This document shows positions 22,501-36,400 of a stretch of DNA of 64,000 nt, piece by piece. Within the stretch, counting starts at the first letter, position 1. Each line of letters opens with the position of its first letter. Made by a program: the position numbers and the translations under genes. Origin of the DNA: Nematostella vectensis (Eukaryota; Cnidaria; Anthozoa; Actiniaria; Edwardsiidae); the NCBI RefSeq assembly GCF_932526225.1, contig NC_064041.1, forward strand, positions 15,346,951 through 15,410,950. The letters run 5' to 3'. The notes under the pieces are model-generated. The model was not told where the DNA came from. It saw only the letters and a list, made by a program, of their open reading frames with translations, and did not search any database.

Positions 22501-25500
22501 CTATCTCCTAAGTACTGCATTCTCAACACTTGCCCTGAACTCATGCCTTAGCGTGTGCCTCCTAACATCGACCTTTCGGTAAAACCGCCTTCCACATATC
22601 TTGCATGGGAATGGCTTGATACCGGTGTGTCTGCGCATGTGCGTTAACATGTTCGATGATTGGCTGAACACCTTGCCACACTGCTTGCACTGAAATGGCT
22701 TTGCACCAGTATGCATCAGTGTGTGTTTTTTCATGTCGGATTTTCGCAGGAATTTCTTGTCGCAGTACGTGCAAGCGTATGGTTTGTGGTCGGAGTGAAT
22801 GAGTTTGTGCGTACTTAGACTTGAGGGCCGTCGGAATTCCTTCCCGCATTCAAGGCAGCGGAATACTCTCTCCTTTTCGTCCTTTGCCGAGTGTTCTAGT
22901 TTCGGTAGAAGTGAGATTGGACTACCTGCTTTCATGAGGGTTGGGTTTGAAAGTATCAATTCTTTTGTTTTGCAATCATGACCAGACCTCCTATCATCCG
23001 GCTTGGGTCTAAGTTCTTCTACTAATGATGCTTCCACGGTAGTTCTATTATCCCCAATATTTGATGGATAGCGTCCATAGTGAATCAGAACGGGTGGCGG
23101 GTTAATGTGCTTCATTTGAGGTGGCGGAAATACAGGAATCATAGGCCGGGGAGTGTGGAAGGTGGATCGCACCTCGAGGTACTCCGCCATTGTGAGGCCT
23201 GCTGGTGGAGGGAGAGGTAGGAATGTAGGTATTTCGCTTGTATGTGGATATCTGGTGTGGAAACTCGGGGGAATTATTGCAGATGGAAGCGGTCTTTGTG
23301 TAAAAGGAAGGAAGCTTCTCTTCTCCAATTCGACTCCTTCATCTGGAAGGAAATTGAATGCAAATACTTATTATGAAAACAAAGGCCGTAGGGCCCCCAT
23401 TGGTTTAGCTCGATACTTTTGCTGTGGAAGATAACCTAACAGCGAGTCCCTGCGTGCTCACGACCTTGGACGCGCTATGTAATCGCCGCCTGGTAAACTC
23501 GACCCCCAGCGGCGCGTTCCCAGGGGAAGATAAGTAAGAATAAGTTGTTTATTAGGCACTAACAAGTATGAGACATCACTTTGGATTAAAGTTGCCCTAT
23601 ATCCCGTGGTTTGATTTTCTTATTATCGAGAGTTCAATACACATCTTATAAAAAAGTGTATTTTCGAGCTGCCTAAATTCAAGCATTATATCAAGAATGG
23701 TCGTATCGGTTGTCTAATTTTTCTTCCTTAAATCAAAGTAAACATCGTAGCATAAATATATATTCATGATTTCTTTATACCTTTCGAAAAAGTCGAGAAC
23801 GGCTTATTTTCCCACAAACGCTTGAAAAAAAATCAGTGCATATTTGGAGGCTGGAGGCTGGCTTTTAAATTTGAAGAAATTCCAGGCTGAAGAGTCCTAC
23901 AAAAATGTTTCTAAATAAAATTTTAGACCTTTTATGCATTCAGACAACCCATATCTATTGTTCTATCCTGGTAAATGCTTAACTTATCAAACACAAAAAT
24001 CACCTCTAGTTGTTATCTTCAAAAGCTTGAATGTGAAACCAAAATTTTCCTCTTTAAACGCGCTGCATTTTCTGTGGTGAAGGTGGTCTCTTAGAAACGA
24101 AGTAACGGATAGCTGAGCTTGGTAACTCAACCCATTTACTTGACGAAAAAAGCGTGATAGTAGGAGGTCTAGTCATTTCGGCACTGGCCTGGCCCGCTAA
24201 TGCCCTAATACAATAGAGAAAGTGTAATTGGGGGTTAATTAGCCGTTGTTATTGTTACCGAAAACACTCGTGTTAAGAAAATGGCTTGTTTTAAGACTTA
24301 ATTTGTCAAGGAAGTTTTTCTAGCGAGATTAAAGAGACTGTTACTCGGAGACCTTAAGTGTTGCGAAAAGTCCATGAGGATTATCTGGGATACATTGATT
24401 AATTATTTCGGAAAACGTTTGATTGTGAAAATCGATTCAATTTTATTTAGCGTTTCAGACTGAACATATAATCGGTTTACAAAGAGTGTACAATTTTATT
24501 AAATGTTATTTTAGCTATCAATTTAAGACACGTTTAATGTAAACTTTTGATATTTTTTGCCTTTTAGAGAACGCAAGTTTGTCATAAATCCACTAAGGAT
24601 TTGGTGTTTGACACAAAGCGGCCCAAGGCACCAAGAAGCGCTGGACTCGAAGAAACCCTTTTTAACCTTAGATATAAGGTGTTTCCTACCTGCTTCATGA
24701 CGAAAAAAAAATATGGGCTTTTACGCGCACATTAACAGCATAAAGTTTTCCATGCAAAAGTGAGGAATTCCATCTCTCTTGAAAAAAAAGGCTTAGATTA
24801 ACTACTATAACGATAAAATAATTCATATATCGTTTTGAAACGAAATATCAAAGAAGTGCATTTTCTTTTAGACATTTTTTTACCCAAATTGGAGGATCTT
24901 TTAATTGTGATAAAATCCCCAAAAAGTACAATTTCTAGCATATTTGTTTTTTGCAAAGTAAGCATTGATTTTGAAAAAACTTCTTTATATACTGTAAAAA
25001 GCTAGATGACAACTGAATGATAAAAATTCATGTTTATTTTTTCGGAATGTGATTAAGTAAAAGAAAATATATGTTCTTTTGAGAAGAATGGCTATTTCAT
25101 ATATTTTTTTATAAAGGATAAAATAGTACAAAACCTTAACTAAACGCAACTGAATAATGAAAAACAAACTGCCATAGATGCATGATTTGCGAAGAGCTAG
25201 ATAATGTTTGATTTACTGAATAAGATATCAAAGAACTTAGGCTTGGACCTATTCTATATTCACTTTTCATATCCATTTTAGAATTTTACTACTTCAACCC
25301 AAGAAATGGCCTCTCTTATGATTCGTTATAATACAACGATGATATTATCATATTGGGGTCGTGCTAGATGGATTGAAATTCATGAAAAAAACCTGCAAAT
25401 ATTCACCAGTTTTCTGTATGTGCAAGCTTTTAAAAGCTCAGTTTTACAGTCAACATTCTGTTTTATAGTCAACATTATATCATAATATTCATAGTACCAT

Positions 25501-26407
25501 TATCTCGCTAAAAAATCGTTTTCTCAGCTTCCCAAACCTGAAAAAAATCTCGCGCCCGATTTCTTAAAAATGATTTTCGAAAAGTTTAAACGACTGTCTT
25601 TCTCAGCAATTGATAAAGCCATTCTTTTACGCAGCCTAGTTTTTGTCGTAATTTCTCAGCCATTTCTGTTTAACGCGGAAATACATCTGTTTTCCAGCCC
25701 GCTGAAGTTGCGTTTTCTCTAAAGCTAAGTGAATTTCGCGTAGTCTTCAACAGCTTTGGAACAAATGTCTTGTTTTGGAGAAACCGCAAACAAAGCAGTT
25801 ATTGAATTATCTTTACTGTTCGGGTTATAAACATTGATTTTAAGTTATTCTTTGCGTGTTTCCAGACGCCATGTGTCCTCATCTTAAAAAATATTTTTCT
25901 TAATTCAACAAATCCAGCCCCTACCGAAATAAAATCCGCTAATTGCCATTTTAGTTATTTTCATTCGCTTAGAGTTTTTGTTCCTTTTTAAGAGAGTTGA
26001 AATATGTTTTTATTTAGTTTGGTTATAAAAGTTGCACCCATTTTGCTAACAGAAAAAGATGTACTCTTAGCAAAAAAAATAAAATAAAAATAATACAAAT
26101 CAACAGCGGTGGAAATAATAACATTATAGTGTTCCTTATTGGTTTTATCTACCATAAGATTTTATTTCGTTTAAGATTTTTTGGGGTTAAGATTTGTTTT
26201 CGTTTTTATCCGAAATAAATGGCCAATCCTATACACACCCCATACGGACAGTGCTCATTTCTCGAGCCTAAATAGAATAATTCCTTCAAATCTCTAAAGT
26301 CATGTTTCAAACTTACGGTTTCGTGTGTTCTCTGTGTTGTTTTCGTGATGACAAATTTCAGAAAAAGCAACTTCATGTTTTGCGCGTACCAGAAAAGAGC
26401 GAGGCAT
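22501..26407 (-). CDS. GFI1: GFI1-family SNAG/C2H2 zinc-finger repressor, two coding exons
   Basis: Nuclear transcriptional repressor of the GFI1/GFI1B/Senseless type. Exon 1 (26407-26317) encodes the SNAG motif [10 protein letters not shown] and 20 further residues, ending C|GTAAGT. Exon 2 (23342-22501), after TTTCCTTCCAG, joins in phase (CAT GAA GGA GTC). Total is 310 residues. In the family, SNAG recruits LSD1/CoREST. A Pro-rich linker (about 40-190) leads to four C2H2 fingers at about 193-213, 221-241, 249-269 and 277-297, containing [35 protein letters not shown] and KVDVRRH, which closely match vertebrate GFI1 fingers 3-6. Vertebrate GFI1 has six fingers, so the first two are missing here. 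The SNAG exon and the finger exon are 2,974 bp apart, so a search of single open frames would miss the SNAG motif. It could be any GFI1-family paralogue. Confidence 0.9.
23343..26316 (-). other. Large intron of the GFI1-like gene
   Basis: 2,974 bp, AT-rich, GT-AG bounded (GTAAGT donor at 26316, CCTTCCAG acceptor at 23343). No repeat array, mobile element or coding exon is apparent. Introns of developmental regulators often hold enhancers, but I cannot point to a specific one here. Confidence 0.7.
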
Positions 26408-29400
26408 TTTGATGGCTTTTCCAGCGCGTGCCAAGTCTTCCGTGCAATTAAACATCGTTTGACGCCTCTTTATAACCCCCCCTAATATGCAAACTAACTC
26501 ATAATTAGGTTGGGTAGCTAAGACAAAGTTCTGACGCTTTGAGGGGCAGACAATACACATGTTAGGGCGGCTCGTTTTGGACAATACCCAAACTAGGTTT
26601 GTGACTTATTTAAAGTCGGTAAAAGAGCTTGAGGGGAAACAATTAACAAATACAATAGCCCGCTGCCTCTCTCACCGGCGCCTTTAAAGTCAGTGTTTGG
26701 TATTAATTTGTGCTTTTTAGGGTTGGAGGTTTCTTATTCAGTCTTTGTGTGAATCCTGCTAGTGAACATTTTCACGAAAACGTATGCATGACAGATGGGT
26801 TTTCAAAGTGGATTTACCAGAAATAGAAACGAACTCGTGGAAAGAAACCCTCCAAAACACGAAAATCTAAAAAGACAACTAGTTCATGTGGTTTCCTTTT
26901 ATTTAGATCGGAATTCATAATAAAAATTGCTAGAATAAGATCTTTTAAACAGTTTTTCTAAGGTGTTGTTCTCCAGCAACAAGACAAGATGATTTACTTC
27001 TGTTCTTATAATAGTTTCGTAGATAATTTGCGATAAATTATTCCCTGCATTTGACAGGCCAATATTCACAGTTAATTCTCGCAAGTTTTAAAGTGTACCT
27101 TCCATTAGATTTGTTTCTGTGTGTCATAATTGTGTTTTTTAAGGAGCGCGTTACACTTCAAATATCCTAAACACAGATGCTTCTAGTATGAGAAAACGCT
27201 TTGCTTGCCTCTGACAAAATAACTCACTCTAGAAAAACGATTAAATCCTGAAATAAAGCAATGAATAGGGCTTTGTACAGTTATCTCCAAGACAACAGCG
27301 ATATTCTTGGTCAATGTAGTTGGCAAAGAGGTAATTTGCGAGAAAGTATTATTTCGAAATAAAAACAAAGATACAGTGTTTTAGAGACACGTTAAGCGGT
27401 TTGATTGTTTAAGGGGGTTGGTTTGTTTGCACTGTCGGAACTCTGTATGAATTGTTACAATGCAAAATCAAACGTTTCTCAAACCCTAGTCTAGTCTAGA
27501 GCGTTAAAGGATTAAAAGACTATTGTTGGCGTAAGTGAAAATTAGTATTTGTCTTATCCCTAAAGATTATGAAAACTTATAAAAACGACTCTCGATTAGT
27601 TAAATATTCGTACAATTGTACGAGGAGGCGTCAACAAGATGTAACTGCAAAATCTCGTTTAAATTACCCGAGAAAATCACGGCCGTATAAGCAATAAAAT
27701 TGACACCCTTTTTTTGATTTTTCAAGTATCCATAGGAAAGGTGAGAAATATTTTTTTAATGATTTCAAAAAATCTATTCCATTCTACTTAATAGCTTTTT
27801 GGATTGAAAACTTGATGTGATCTAAAGCTGATAAGCCTTTGGCGAACTCCCTACGTTGACGTTCAATTGAAATCACCCAGATAAGGTCATTATAAGTCAG
27901 TGCGTGCCGTATCGTTTCGCTAGCAACTTAGTTTCATATCCATAGACATATTTCCTCTGGGTGGGTTATCTCTTTGTTATCGAGAACTATTAAAAAGATT
28001 CAGGAAATACGGTTAAACAAGCAATGTTGTTCTTGGTGCCAGGCCGTTTTTCCCGCTTCCTGATTCTGTTGCTATCTGTAACGAGTTAAATCCTCTTTTC
28101 TAAACTATATTTTTCTTATCTTGATTTTTAAAGAAGCCATAACACTCGAACGAGACGGAGTGTACTTAAGGTAATCCGATTAAAACATGGTGTGTATCGA
28201 GAGATTTTACCCTGAAAAAGAGCTCCTTGCTGGAAATTTATAAAATTTTAGTAATTTGTTTGCTATTCCCAGAAAAAAAACAGTAATATCTTGAGTGACG
28301 AAGCACACTCTTGTCGTAAAAATAGAAATAGTCGTGAAATGTCACGGGGCAGGAAAAGAAATATAAGAACATCAATGATTCCCCCCCTTGGCCATTTGTT
28401 CAGCATATTCGAACTTAATTAATTACGCTCATTCACGTTCTTTTATTGGCAAAAAGAACTTTGAAGGTAGAAAGGATGGTCCAGCATCGCCAGCCATTCT
28501 TTATGTGCTGTTTGTTTTTACAGAAAATAATCATTTGAATGTTCTTATCATTATTTCTTGGTGAATTTGACTACCACTACCACAACAACCGCTTGTGATC
28601 ATCGAGGCGACAAGGGCCGTTTAACCAAAGCTGAACACCTCATTGAAATATGTATTTTTGATTTTAGGGAAAGCATATTAAGCCTGTTAAGAGGGTTTTT
28701 CTCTTTTTAGGGAAAAGATCGTAAAGTTCATTTTGGTTAAGAATTTCAAGTCACTTTTTTGGATGCTTAATTGATTTGAAATAAAACGGTCCCGTTGCCC
28801 TTTTATAGTGTATTTATTTCAAATTACCCCTCTTGGGGGCATGAATAATCAAAAGTTTCGATTAAATTTAAAAACTAATAAGATAATGAAGTACTAATAC
28901 TTTTCTCTTTTACGCTTTTTTTTACTAGTTTTAAACTACGAAAGTTGGATTTCGACCTTTTCTTGGTTAAATTAATTTCGTGGCTTAAAGGATAACCCAA
29001 AAGCTTTGATTCTTTCAAACGATTAATTATGAGCATTCTTTCATAATGTTAATTATGAAGATGCTATAAGCTTGAAACGTGTTTCTTTGTTTAAATATCT
29101 ATTTTTTTTACTATTTTTCAAAAGTTGAAGTTATAGTATCAAAACCAAACTCAAATATCATTCTATTGTACAGAAAGTGGTCCTCACTCTTTCATTGTCA
29201 CGGGCGAAGCTAATAAATATGATATTGGCATCCGCCACTCGTAATTCACAAAGTATTGTCAAGTGTCGCGTTCGCACGTGCTAACTGGTTAAACAGAGCT
29301 GTTAAATATAACTAGAACAGCTTGTTTTTTATTTAATAGGCTACCTGGTCAAGTTTGGAGTCAGCATACTTAAATACAGAATTGCTACCTTCGTCTTGTT

Positions 29401-30757
29401 AGGAAAAATATGCGCTATCCTGTGCTCTTATTTATACTGACTTGTTGGCACACGCTTTCGGAGACAATAGGTACCCTAAGTCAATCGTCACTTATTGTAG
29501 AGCTTTATTAAGCGGCTCTATAACTTTCCCTACCAACGAATTTCTGCGTGATGAAATTTTGTGTGATCCGTAAAGCGTACTTTTCAGAATCTCCGTTTTG
29601 TCCAGTCAACAAACTCTTTAATTTATTCTTCACTATAAAGCGGACACATTTAAAATCTAGAGTAACTTAAAGTTTCGGGGACTTGGTAGTCTGTCGTAGA
29701 AGCAAATGTCGTGTATAAAATGCCTTAGTAAAATACCAATGAATAAATTTGTGAAGCTAATTACCTTCATTACAGCAGGAATGGCATAAGGCTTCCAGGC
29801 CTCTGTTACATGGGAAGACAGTGTTTACACGGAACTCTGCGATTTTTACACCCTGTCCACACGGGTCTCGTACTAGATGTCTCTTTCTTATACAACTAGA
29901 GGAGTTCCCGTATGAACGTTTAACCGTACAAATCATTGTACGGCAGAGAATCCAACCGGTGCCGTAAAAGGGAGCATGAGATAGCCGTCATACGACTCAT
30001 ATCTGATTCGACTTGGATAACTCGACTTGAGTTCGATTTACCTTGGACTGGCGTCTAAATTTCCGTCATTTTTCCTTGAAGAACCCGTATAACTCGGATT
30101 CCCCGCTAACTTGAACTTTTTTTCTCCATTCCCTTGCCCATATTTTAATTCTCTTCTCGTCGCCACCACTCAAAATACGGCACTAATCAAATTTGACTCT
30201 TATTTCATGTGTCTTTCATTCATGCATTTCGCGGCCACAAAAACGTTAGCTTTAAATGTAGTAATTTGATGCGAGGGTCGGCCAAAACGAGTCCCTTATA
30301 TACGAGAAGCGATTTAACAAGAAATTCACTACGATGGAACTAAAATTTCCACCCATTTAGTTTGGTTCTAAAGACAAGGATCGGTTTGCTTAAAAAGGGC
30401 GGCTCAATAGAACCCACGCAGACACCCCTAGAACCCTCCGCTGTATCTACCGACTAAGCATTTAATTAAATGTTGAAAATATGTACTTGAAACTTGAGAA
30501 AGGGGCCGCCTTTCCAAGTTTGGAGCCTCAGCAACAACAGAGCTAGTATCACCAGACTTTATAAAATAATGGTCGGCGAAGTTCAAAAAGGCTTACGTGA
30601 GCAGGACTTATAGAATGAAATTAATCAGAAGTCATGCGCCATATGCGCTACGTGACCAAAGTTTAATCGTATCATTGTTTAACAATTAACTGGGCTTAAA
30701 GGATCTGTAAACTCCTAGTATCAAGCAAATTACTCTCCCGATATTTTGCTTAAATTC

Positions 30758-31746
30758 TTTTACTTCCGGTTGAATATACGGCGGAAGTTATCCCATAAGT
30801 TATGTTTGATGTTTTTTGCGCCCGAATAAAACGACCTTCTTCAATTTTAACAGTTACGAAAAATGTTTCATCGGAAAATTTGATCTCTTCTTCGATAACT
30901 GCAAAAGATCTTTGATAGAAATTTATTCTAACTTTACTTTAACTTCGATTTTAAGGTTACTTTTCTCGTTTTGCACGACACGAAAGCTGTGTTTTTTCCA
31001 AGTTTAGGCCAAGTAAATAAAAGCCCGCATCCTTTTTCGTGTCCGCGTCAATATATATATATTGATAAACCAAGGAGAAAAAATAAATAAAAAATAATAA
31101 ATAAAAAGGACCACATGCTCCCTATTTTGATCTCATCAGGACGATAATCATGTTTTTATTTTTACTTGGCCTTATCCAAAGTTCTTTTCGCGTGAAAAAA
31201 AATAGCGGTTTGATATTTCCTATTCGAAAACTATAACTTTCCCCAAAAAGGCAAAATATAAATATAAACCTATTAAAGAAGATATTCTAGTGATAAAGTT
31301 GTAGTAGTTGCATAATCGAATTAAGGTCTCTGAATGAAATTGACCGTTTTCTTGAGTATGGACCTATCCTATCCACATTCACGACTTGACTTTGTTTTAT
31401 CACTGTTCTGTTGTTTTAGTATCGCTGTAAATTTGTTGTCAGGTTCCATTTCTTTTTTTTTTGTAGGTTTGTAAGAGACAGGTTCTTATTCTGCATCGTT
31501 CTCAAATTTTCCGGATGTTGAATGTTTTTCTGTGCGAGTTTCTACCAGGCATGTTTGCCGACAGACATTGGGTGAACTTGTATCGCGCAGAAGTTTGAGG
31601 ATATTTGCATCCTATATTTTTTGCAGTGATATGTTGGAGAGATCAATTTTTTCGATGTTATATTTTTCGTAGCCGTTGACATCTATGAAGATCGTTGTAA
31701 AACCTATAGGGTAAATTTGCTTCCGCCGTATAGACCGGAAGTAAAA
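30758..31746. mobile_element. Possible non-autonomous DNA transposon with inverted ends
   Basis: The left end TTTTACTTCCGGTTGAATAT followed by ACGGCGGAAG matches the reverse complement of the right end (TTTTACTTCCGGTCTATACGG, split here from GCGGAAG). The termini are about 27 bp, with a few mismatches, and enclose 989 bp without a convincing open frame. No target duplication was confirmed. Confidence 0.45.
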
Positions 31747-33314
31747 TTGCTATCGTCAAAAGGTCAACTTTTAGGCCGAAACGGGAAAAAAAGACCTCGA
31801 TATTCGTATTCTACGCCAGAATTTCTATTATATCCCAAAAGTGACGGGGGGTGTTTACCGGACGTTTAAAAGCCTAACGCGTAGACATGGAAAAAGGTCG
31901 TCACTTGGGCGGTCAAATAGCCCAATGGTTTATCGGACTTCTTAAATCAGGAGCGGAATTGAGTGGGGATTCAGCGGAAATTCATTTCAGTGACATATCA
32001 GTAATATTGGTTTTCTCCACCTTCGATTCCCAAAGAAAATCAATCCGAAAACAACCAGTCCGATGTGCTTTTCTATTGGTTATTTCGTTTGCAAAATGAT
32101 AATAATAATAATAATACATTCTATTGCTAGGGCATAAAATTATATTTTCAAGAATGATAAAATATATAATAGTCAAAATGAAACCCAAATTGCAGTTTCT
32201 CGCTACCATTTTTACATTCCTTCTGACCAATTCTCCTGACTGGCTAGTTCATCTTAACGGAAGCACGATGCTCATATTTTTGTCTCTTCCCCTCTCCCCC
32301 AAAAAGGGAAAAAAGAAAAATGACTTCTATAAACAGAATTGTTTTTTTAAAACATTTTATTTGTTAATATAATCAGTTAAATTTACAATTTATTTAGATA
32401 AAACTCTTGTAAAACTCTCTTTTAAATTGTGGCTTCGTTTTCCTGAAACTAAAATAAATTATTAATTAACATTTACGTAAAAAAGGTGAGTACTTTCTAG
32501 AAAAGATGAGTACTTTTCCCTAAGAAAAAAAAACGTACGTCATACGGAGGGACAGGGGCATAGTGTAACAGCTATACTTTTGGGTTCTCTAACCACATGT
32601 AACAAGACTCTCTCTGGCCACTTTTGACAAAACGACTATGACCCGCTTGGCTGGGGGAGGTACCGGTTTTTACTTGTTCGCTGTTACAAAGTCTTTACAA
32701 GATCTGGTGTCTACAAGTATTTTCTTACAGGTGTCTCTTCAAGTTCTAAAGAGCCTATAGTGAGTTGGGGCTTCGGTACGCACCCATATTTATATGCTAC
32801 TAAGACGGCATGTCCTTTAGGATAACTGACACTGACATCCCAAAGGGCTTTTAGCACTGTTTGGATAAGGGTTTAACCAATGGGTGTACGAGGGACGACC
32901 TTCCTACGTGGGTGTGCCAGTCGGTTACCCTAGGGCTACCGTGACTTACGTAATGTTTACAATGTTGCTACTGACTATGGATGTCACACACTAACTTGTT
33001 ACACTGCTAGTGCGCATGGCAAGCTACTCACGTGACTATTATGATTGACAGCATTCCAATCATTTTTGCACTCAAAATCTTAAACCGTACTAAATCCTAA
33101 TTTCGTCGACGGCCAGGTCTGAATCCTACACAGGGCAACCCGTGTGTGAACTCAGACCTAACTTTTCTTCCTTCCTTAAGAAGCGCGAACCGAGAATTGG
33201 TGGCCAAATTCTGATTGTCAAATACCTTTAAAAAGGGACTCGACACGCCTATAAGTTTCCCGAGCAAAAGGTCAATCTACTAAAAATAGGAACTGCTTGT
33301 CTAAGCATGTATTC

Positions 33315-33405
33315 AGTATACAGACATACAGACGGACACAGAGATAGACAGACGAACAGGGGGACGGACAGAAAGATAATCTGACAGACGGACCGACAGA
33401 CAAAA
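33315..33405. repeat. Degenerate CAGA/GACG microsatellite
   Basis: ACAGACGGACAGAC-type simple repeat about 30-115 bp past the stop codon of the coiled-coil gene, so probably in its 3' UTR. Confidence 0.85.
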
Positions 33406-33431
33406 GAAGCACGCGAAGTTATCATCTTACT

Positions 33432-36400
33432 TTAGCGCTGTTGGTAAAAGTGCTGCATCCCTTTTTCCAGTTCGCGCATTTTCTCATTCTTCAGTTGATT
33501 GACTGATGCCAGAAACTGAAAACAATATTATTAAACAATGGGATAGCAATGAAAACACTATTATTAGCATATGACACTAAACAAGTTGTCAGCAACAAGA
33601 GCGCAACGAGGACAATCAAAAGATGAAATGAGGTGAGGTGAGAGTTAGGTCAATAAAAGACAACGCAGGAGTTAATGGCACTGAGTCCAGGTCGCGTTAG
33701 CGGACGCTAACGATTCATGAGACGTATTTCCGAATATATATACTCTAAAAGGTTTTTTATTTGATCGCATGTATTTAGCTTTTTTCAAGATCAAGAGGAT
33801 ATGAATGCATTGTAAGACTGGATCCTCACCACCCCCCAATGTCCCATGATGCTCAGCTCTTAATAGCAAACTTCACCCAAACCGCCACTCTCTACGTTTT
33901 TTGTCCATTGGGGACGAGCTTGTCTGTGTGAGCCCCACCCCTACCCCCACCACCAACCTCTTCGTTTTTGTCCCATCAGCAAGCTTGTCTGTGCCCCCCC
34001 CCCCCCCAACACACACTTTCCGTTTTTGTTCTATCGGTAAGCCTGACTGTGTTTACCCCCCCCCCCCCCCCCCCCGTTTTGTGCGTCCATGTTTACCCGT
34101 GTTCTCTTGTCATCCGCGAGGCTTGACACGGACAGGAAGCCTGGAAACGAGATCAGGTTACTAAGCAACAGGATACGCAATGCTGTATATTTCACTGTCT
34201 TCTTACTCATCAGAATTATACTCGAATAAAAATAACCATCATTGTCAGAAATGCTAATGACGATTACATAGAAAGATCCACTCTCATGATGGGGCATGCA
34301 ACCCTGGAAGGAAATGATGTATGAATCCTTTGCCCTCCCGGGAACTCCGGCTCTAACTCTTCATTTTCAGAAACATTTGATGCAGCCAGGGTGCATCCAA
34401 AAGGGGAGGAAGGGAGGGAGGGTCTAACCTCCTTAATCCTTCCCTAGAATTCTAAATGGGCGAGTGAGGCTAATCTTTACGACTCCACGCTAAAACGTTT
34501 TCGCGCGCAGGGCCCCAATTCGCAATGTACCTTACCAAGGGTCTTCTCTCTTTCTAGGTCCACTCGGCCACGGCCCTTCTTTTGTGAAGACGAAACAGAT
34601 CCAGATTCATCTGGTCCCTTCCTTGATGGAGTCCCTACTAGGGCAGATTTCCCAATTGTCATAGGCGCCTGCGGTGGTGGAGAACCCGTCTCGTTTATGT
34701 CCCTCCACGGGGACTTATAATTCTTGGGTCTATAGCTACTCAAAGGGGAACTATATTGGTCCTTGTCAATGTCCCTACGAGTCTTCTCCTTCTCAGGCGA
34801 ATCTTGTGAATTATTCCTAGAAACACTGTACCTTGACTGAGCTTTGCTACCCATAGTTCCGATTTCTAACGAGTTGCAGTTACTTTCTCCACTATGAGAT
34901 CGTTTTGAGTTTCCTTGAGTATGTAATTTTCGGAATGGACTTGCATTGACTGAGGACTGCTCGGATTCACTATCCATAGTACTGGATGCTTCACTTGCAA
35001 GGTCTCGCACATCCAGTACACGACCCAGCCTCTTACCCTCCCGCCGTCCCTCATGATATATCCGCTCCTCTCTTCCTCTCCTTTCCCGGCCCTCGGTTCG
35101 AGGCTTTCGACCGTGCTCTAAAATTGAAAAAAAAAAAACATTATCATTACATTGTATGATAAAATAATGCAACGAAAGAGATGACTATAGCTAAGAAAAT
35201 CGATCTTTATGACCGATTAACACGGTAATATTTAGTAGAAACAGTAGCAATAGAACAGATAGACAAATTTCCGAGCCTCTCCGGTATCTCGGATACAAGG
35301 GTTTCCACAGTTATTTGTTGTGAGTGCTGATCGAACTGTCGTTCAAAGAAAATTTCTTTTATAAAATATTGACAAAAGATCACTTCCGATGAATCAAGCT
35401 GCGTTTTAGCAAATCACTATCTTATCGATTTTTTAAAAAACATGGACGCCCTGTATAATTTAAGCGCGAAAGCTTATGGGTGCTGATTTATTTCTCTTCT
35501 GTCATGGCTACTCTTTGAAAACATCCTGGTTAAAAGAGAAACTTGGTAATTTGGTAAAAAATAAATAGTAGAAAAATTGCGAAAAAATATAATAATACAA
35601 AAAATAGGGGCTGTGAATGAGCTCCAGCCAAAGCCTCGCTGTAGTGCTCAAATTTCACAGGAACCCTTCCCCCTCCCCATCTGGAAAACAGCCTTCTATT
35701 AGCGTACACATACCAAGTGCAGCTCTTCTTAATGTCTCTAGAAGTAAAGCAATTTCCGCTCCCTCTCTCACTTCCGGTCGAGTTAAGGGCTGTGTTCTTG
35801 GTCTGTCCTGGTTAGCAAGGGTGTCTTCCGGTCGGGCAGCAGGTTGTCTCAGATGTGCGGTCTCCTTTCCAAGGGTCGCCAGGTGATCCCGCTGTACAAG
35901 TGCCATGTCCCTCTCGTCCTGTACCTGTTGTAATTTGTGCTTTAGTTCATTCAGCTCGTTCTCCATTTCTGTGACTTTTTCCTTGTCCAAACGACTTTTC
36001 GCAAGCTGGAAAGATGGATTACTGTAAAGAAGGGTGTCACACGAACTAGATTTGCTTACAAAAATGTAATTGTGATTTAAGGGACGAAACCAAGATTGAC
36101 TGTGGCGTGGGGCGTGTCTAGAAAGGGAATTCAGGGTGGGGACCAACGTGGTAATTGACTGACGTCACGGGAAGGTTAAGCTCAAAATGGCTTCTTCGCT
36201 TCCGGTAATAGGTCAATCTATGCATCTTGAGTCTCCTGAACAGCTGAAACTAACGAAATTGATATTCAGCGGTAAACGACGCAATTTCTTATCACGACAA
36301 ATGAGCAGGGTGGGGTTCGAGCTACTTGCCCCCCTCTACACGCCCCTAGCTCCTACTTGCCCCCACCCCCCGACACGCCCCTAGCGCAGACAAATATATC

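Larger units (their letters stand above)
26408..33431. other. 7-kb gene-free region upstream of the GFI1-like gene
   Basis: No exon, tRNA or array that I can recognise apart from the inverted-repeat element at 30758-31746 and a CAGA microsatellite near 33315-33405. The first part must contain the 5' UTR and promoter of the GFI1-like gene and the last part the 3' UTR of the coiled-coil gene. Open frames in it are short (61-83 codons) and unconvincing. Such a minisatellite-free stretch is unusual in this window. Confidence 0.6.

Noticed and set aside
34530-34536. Use of donor CTTG|GTAAGG for the exon ending near 34531
   Set aside because: It would put the last exon out of frame with an early stop; GGTAAG|GTACAT five bases on restores the helical frame FLASVNQLKNEK to TAA.
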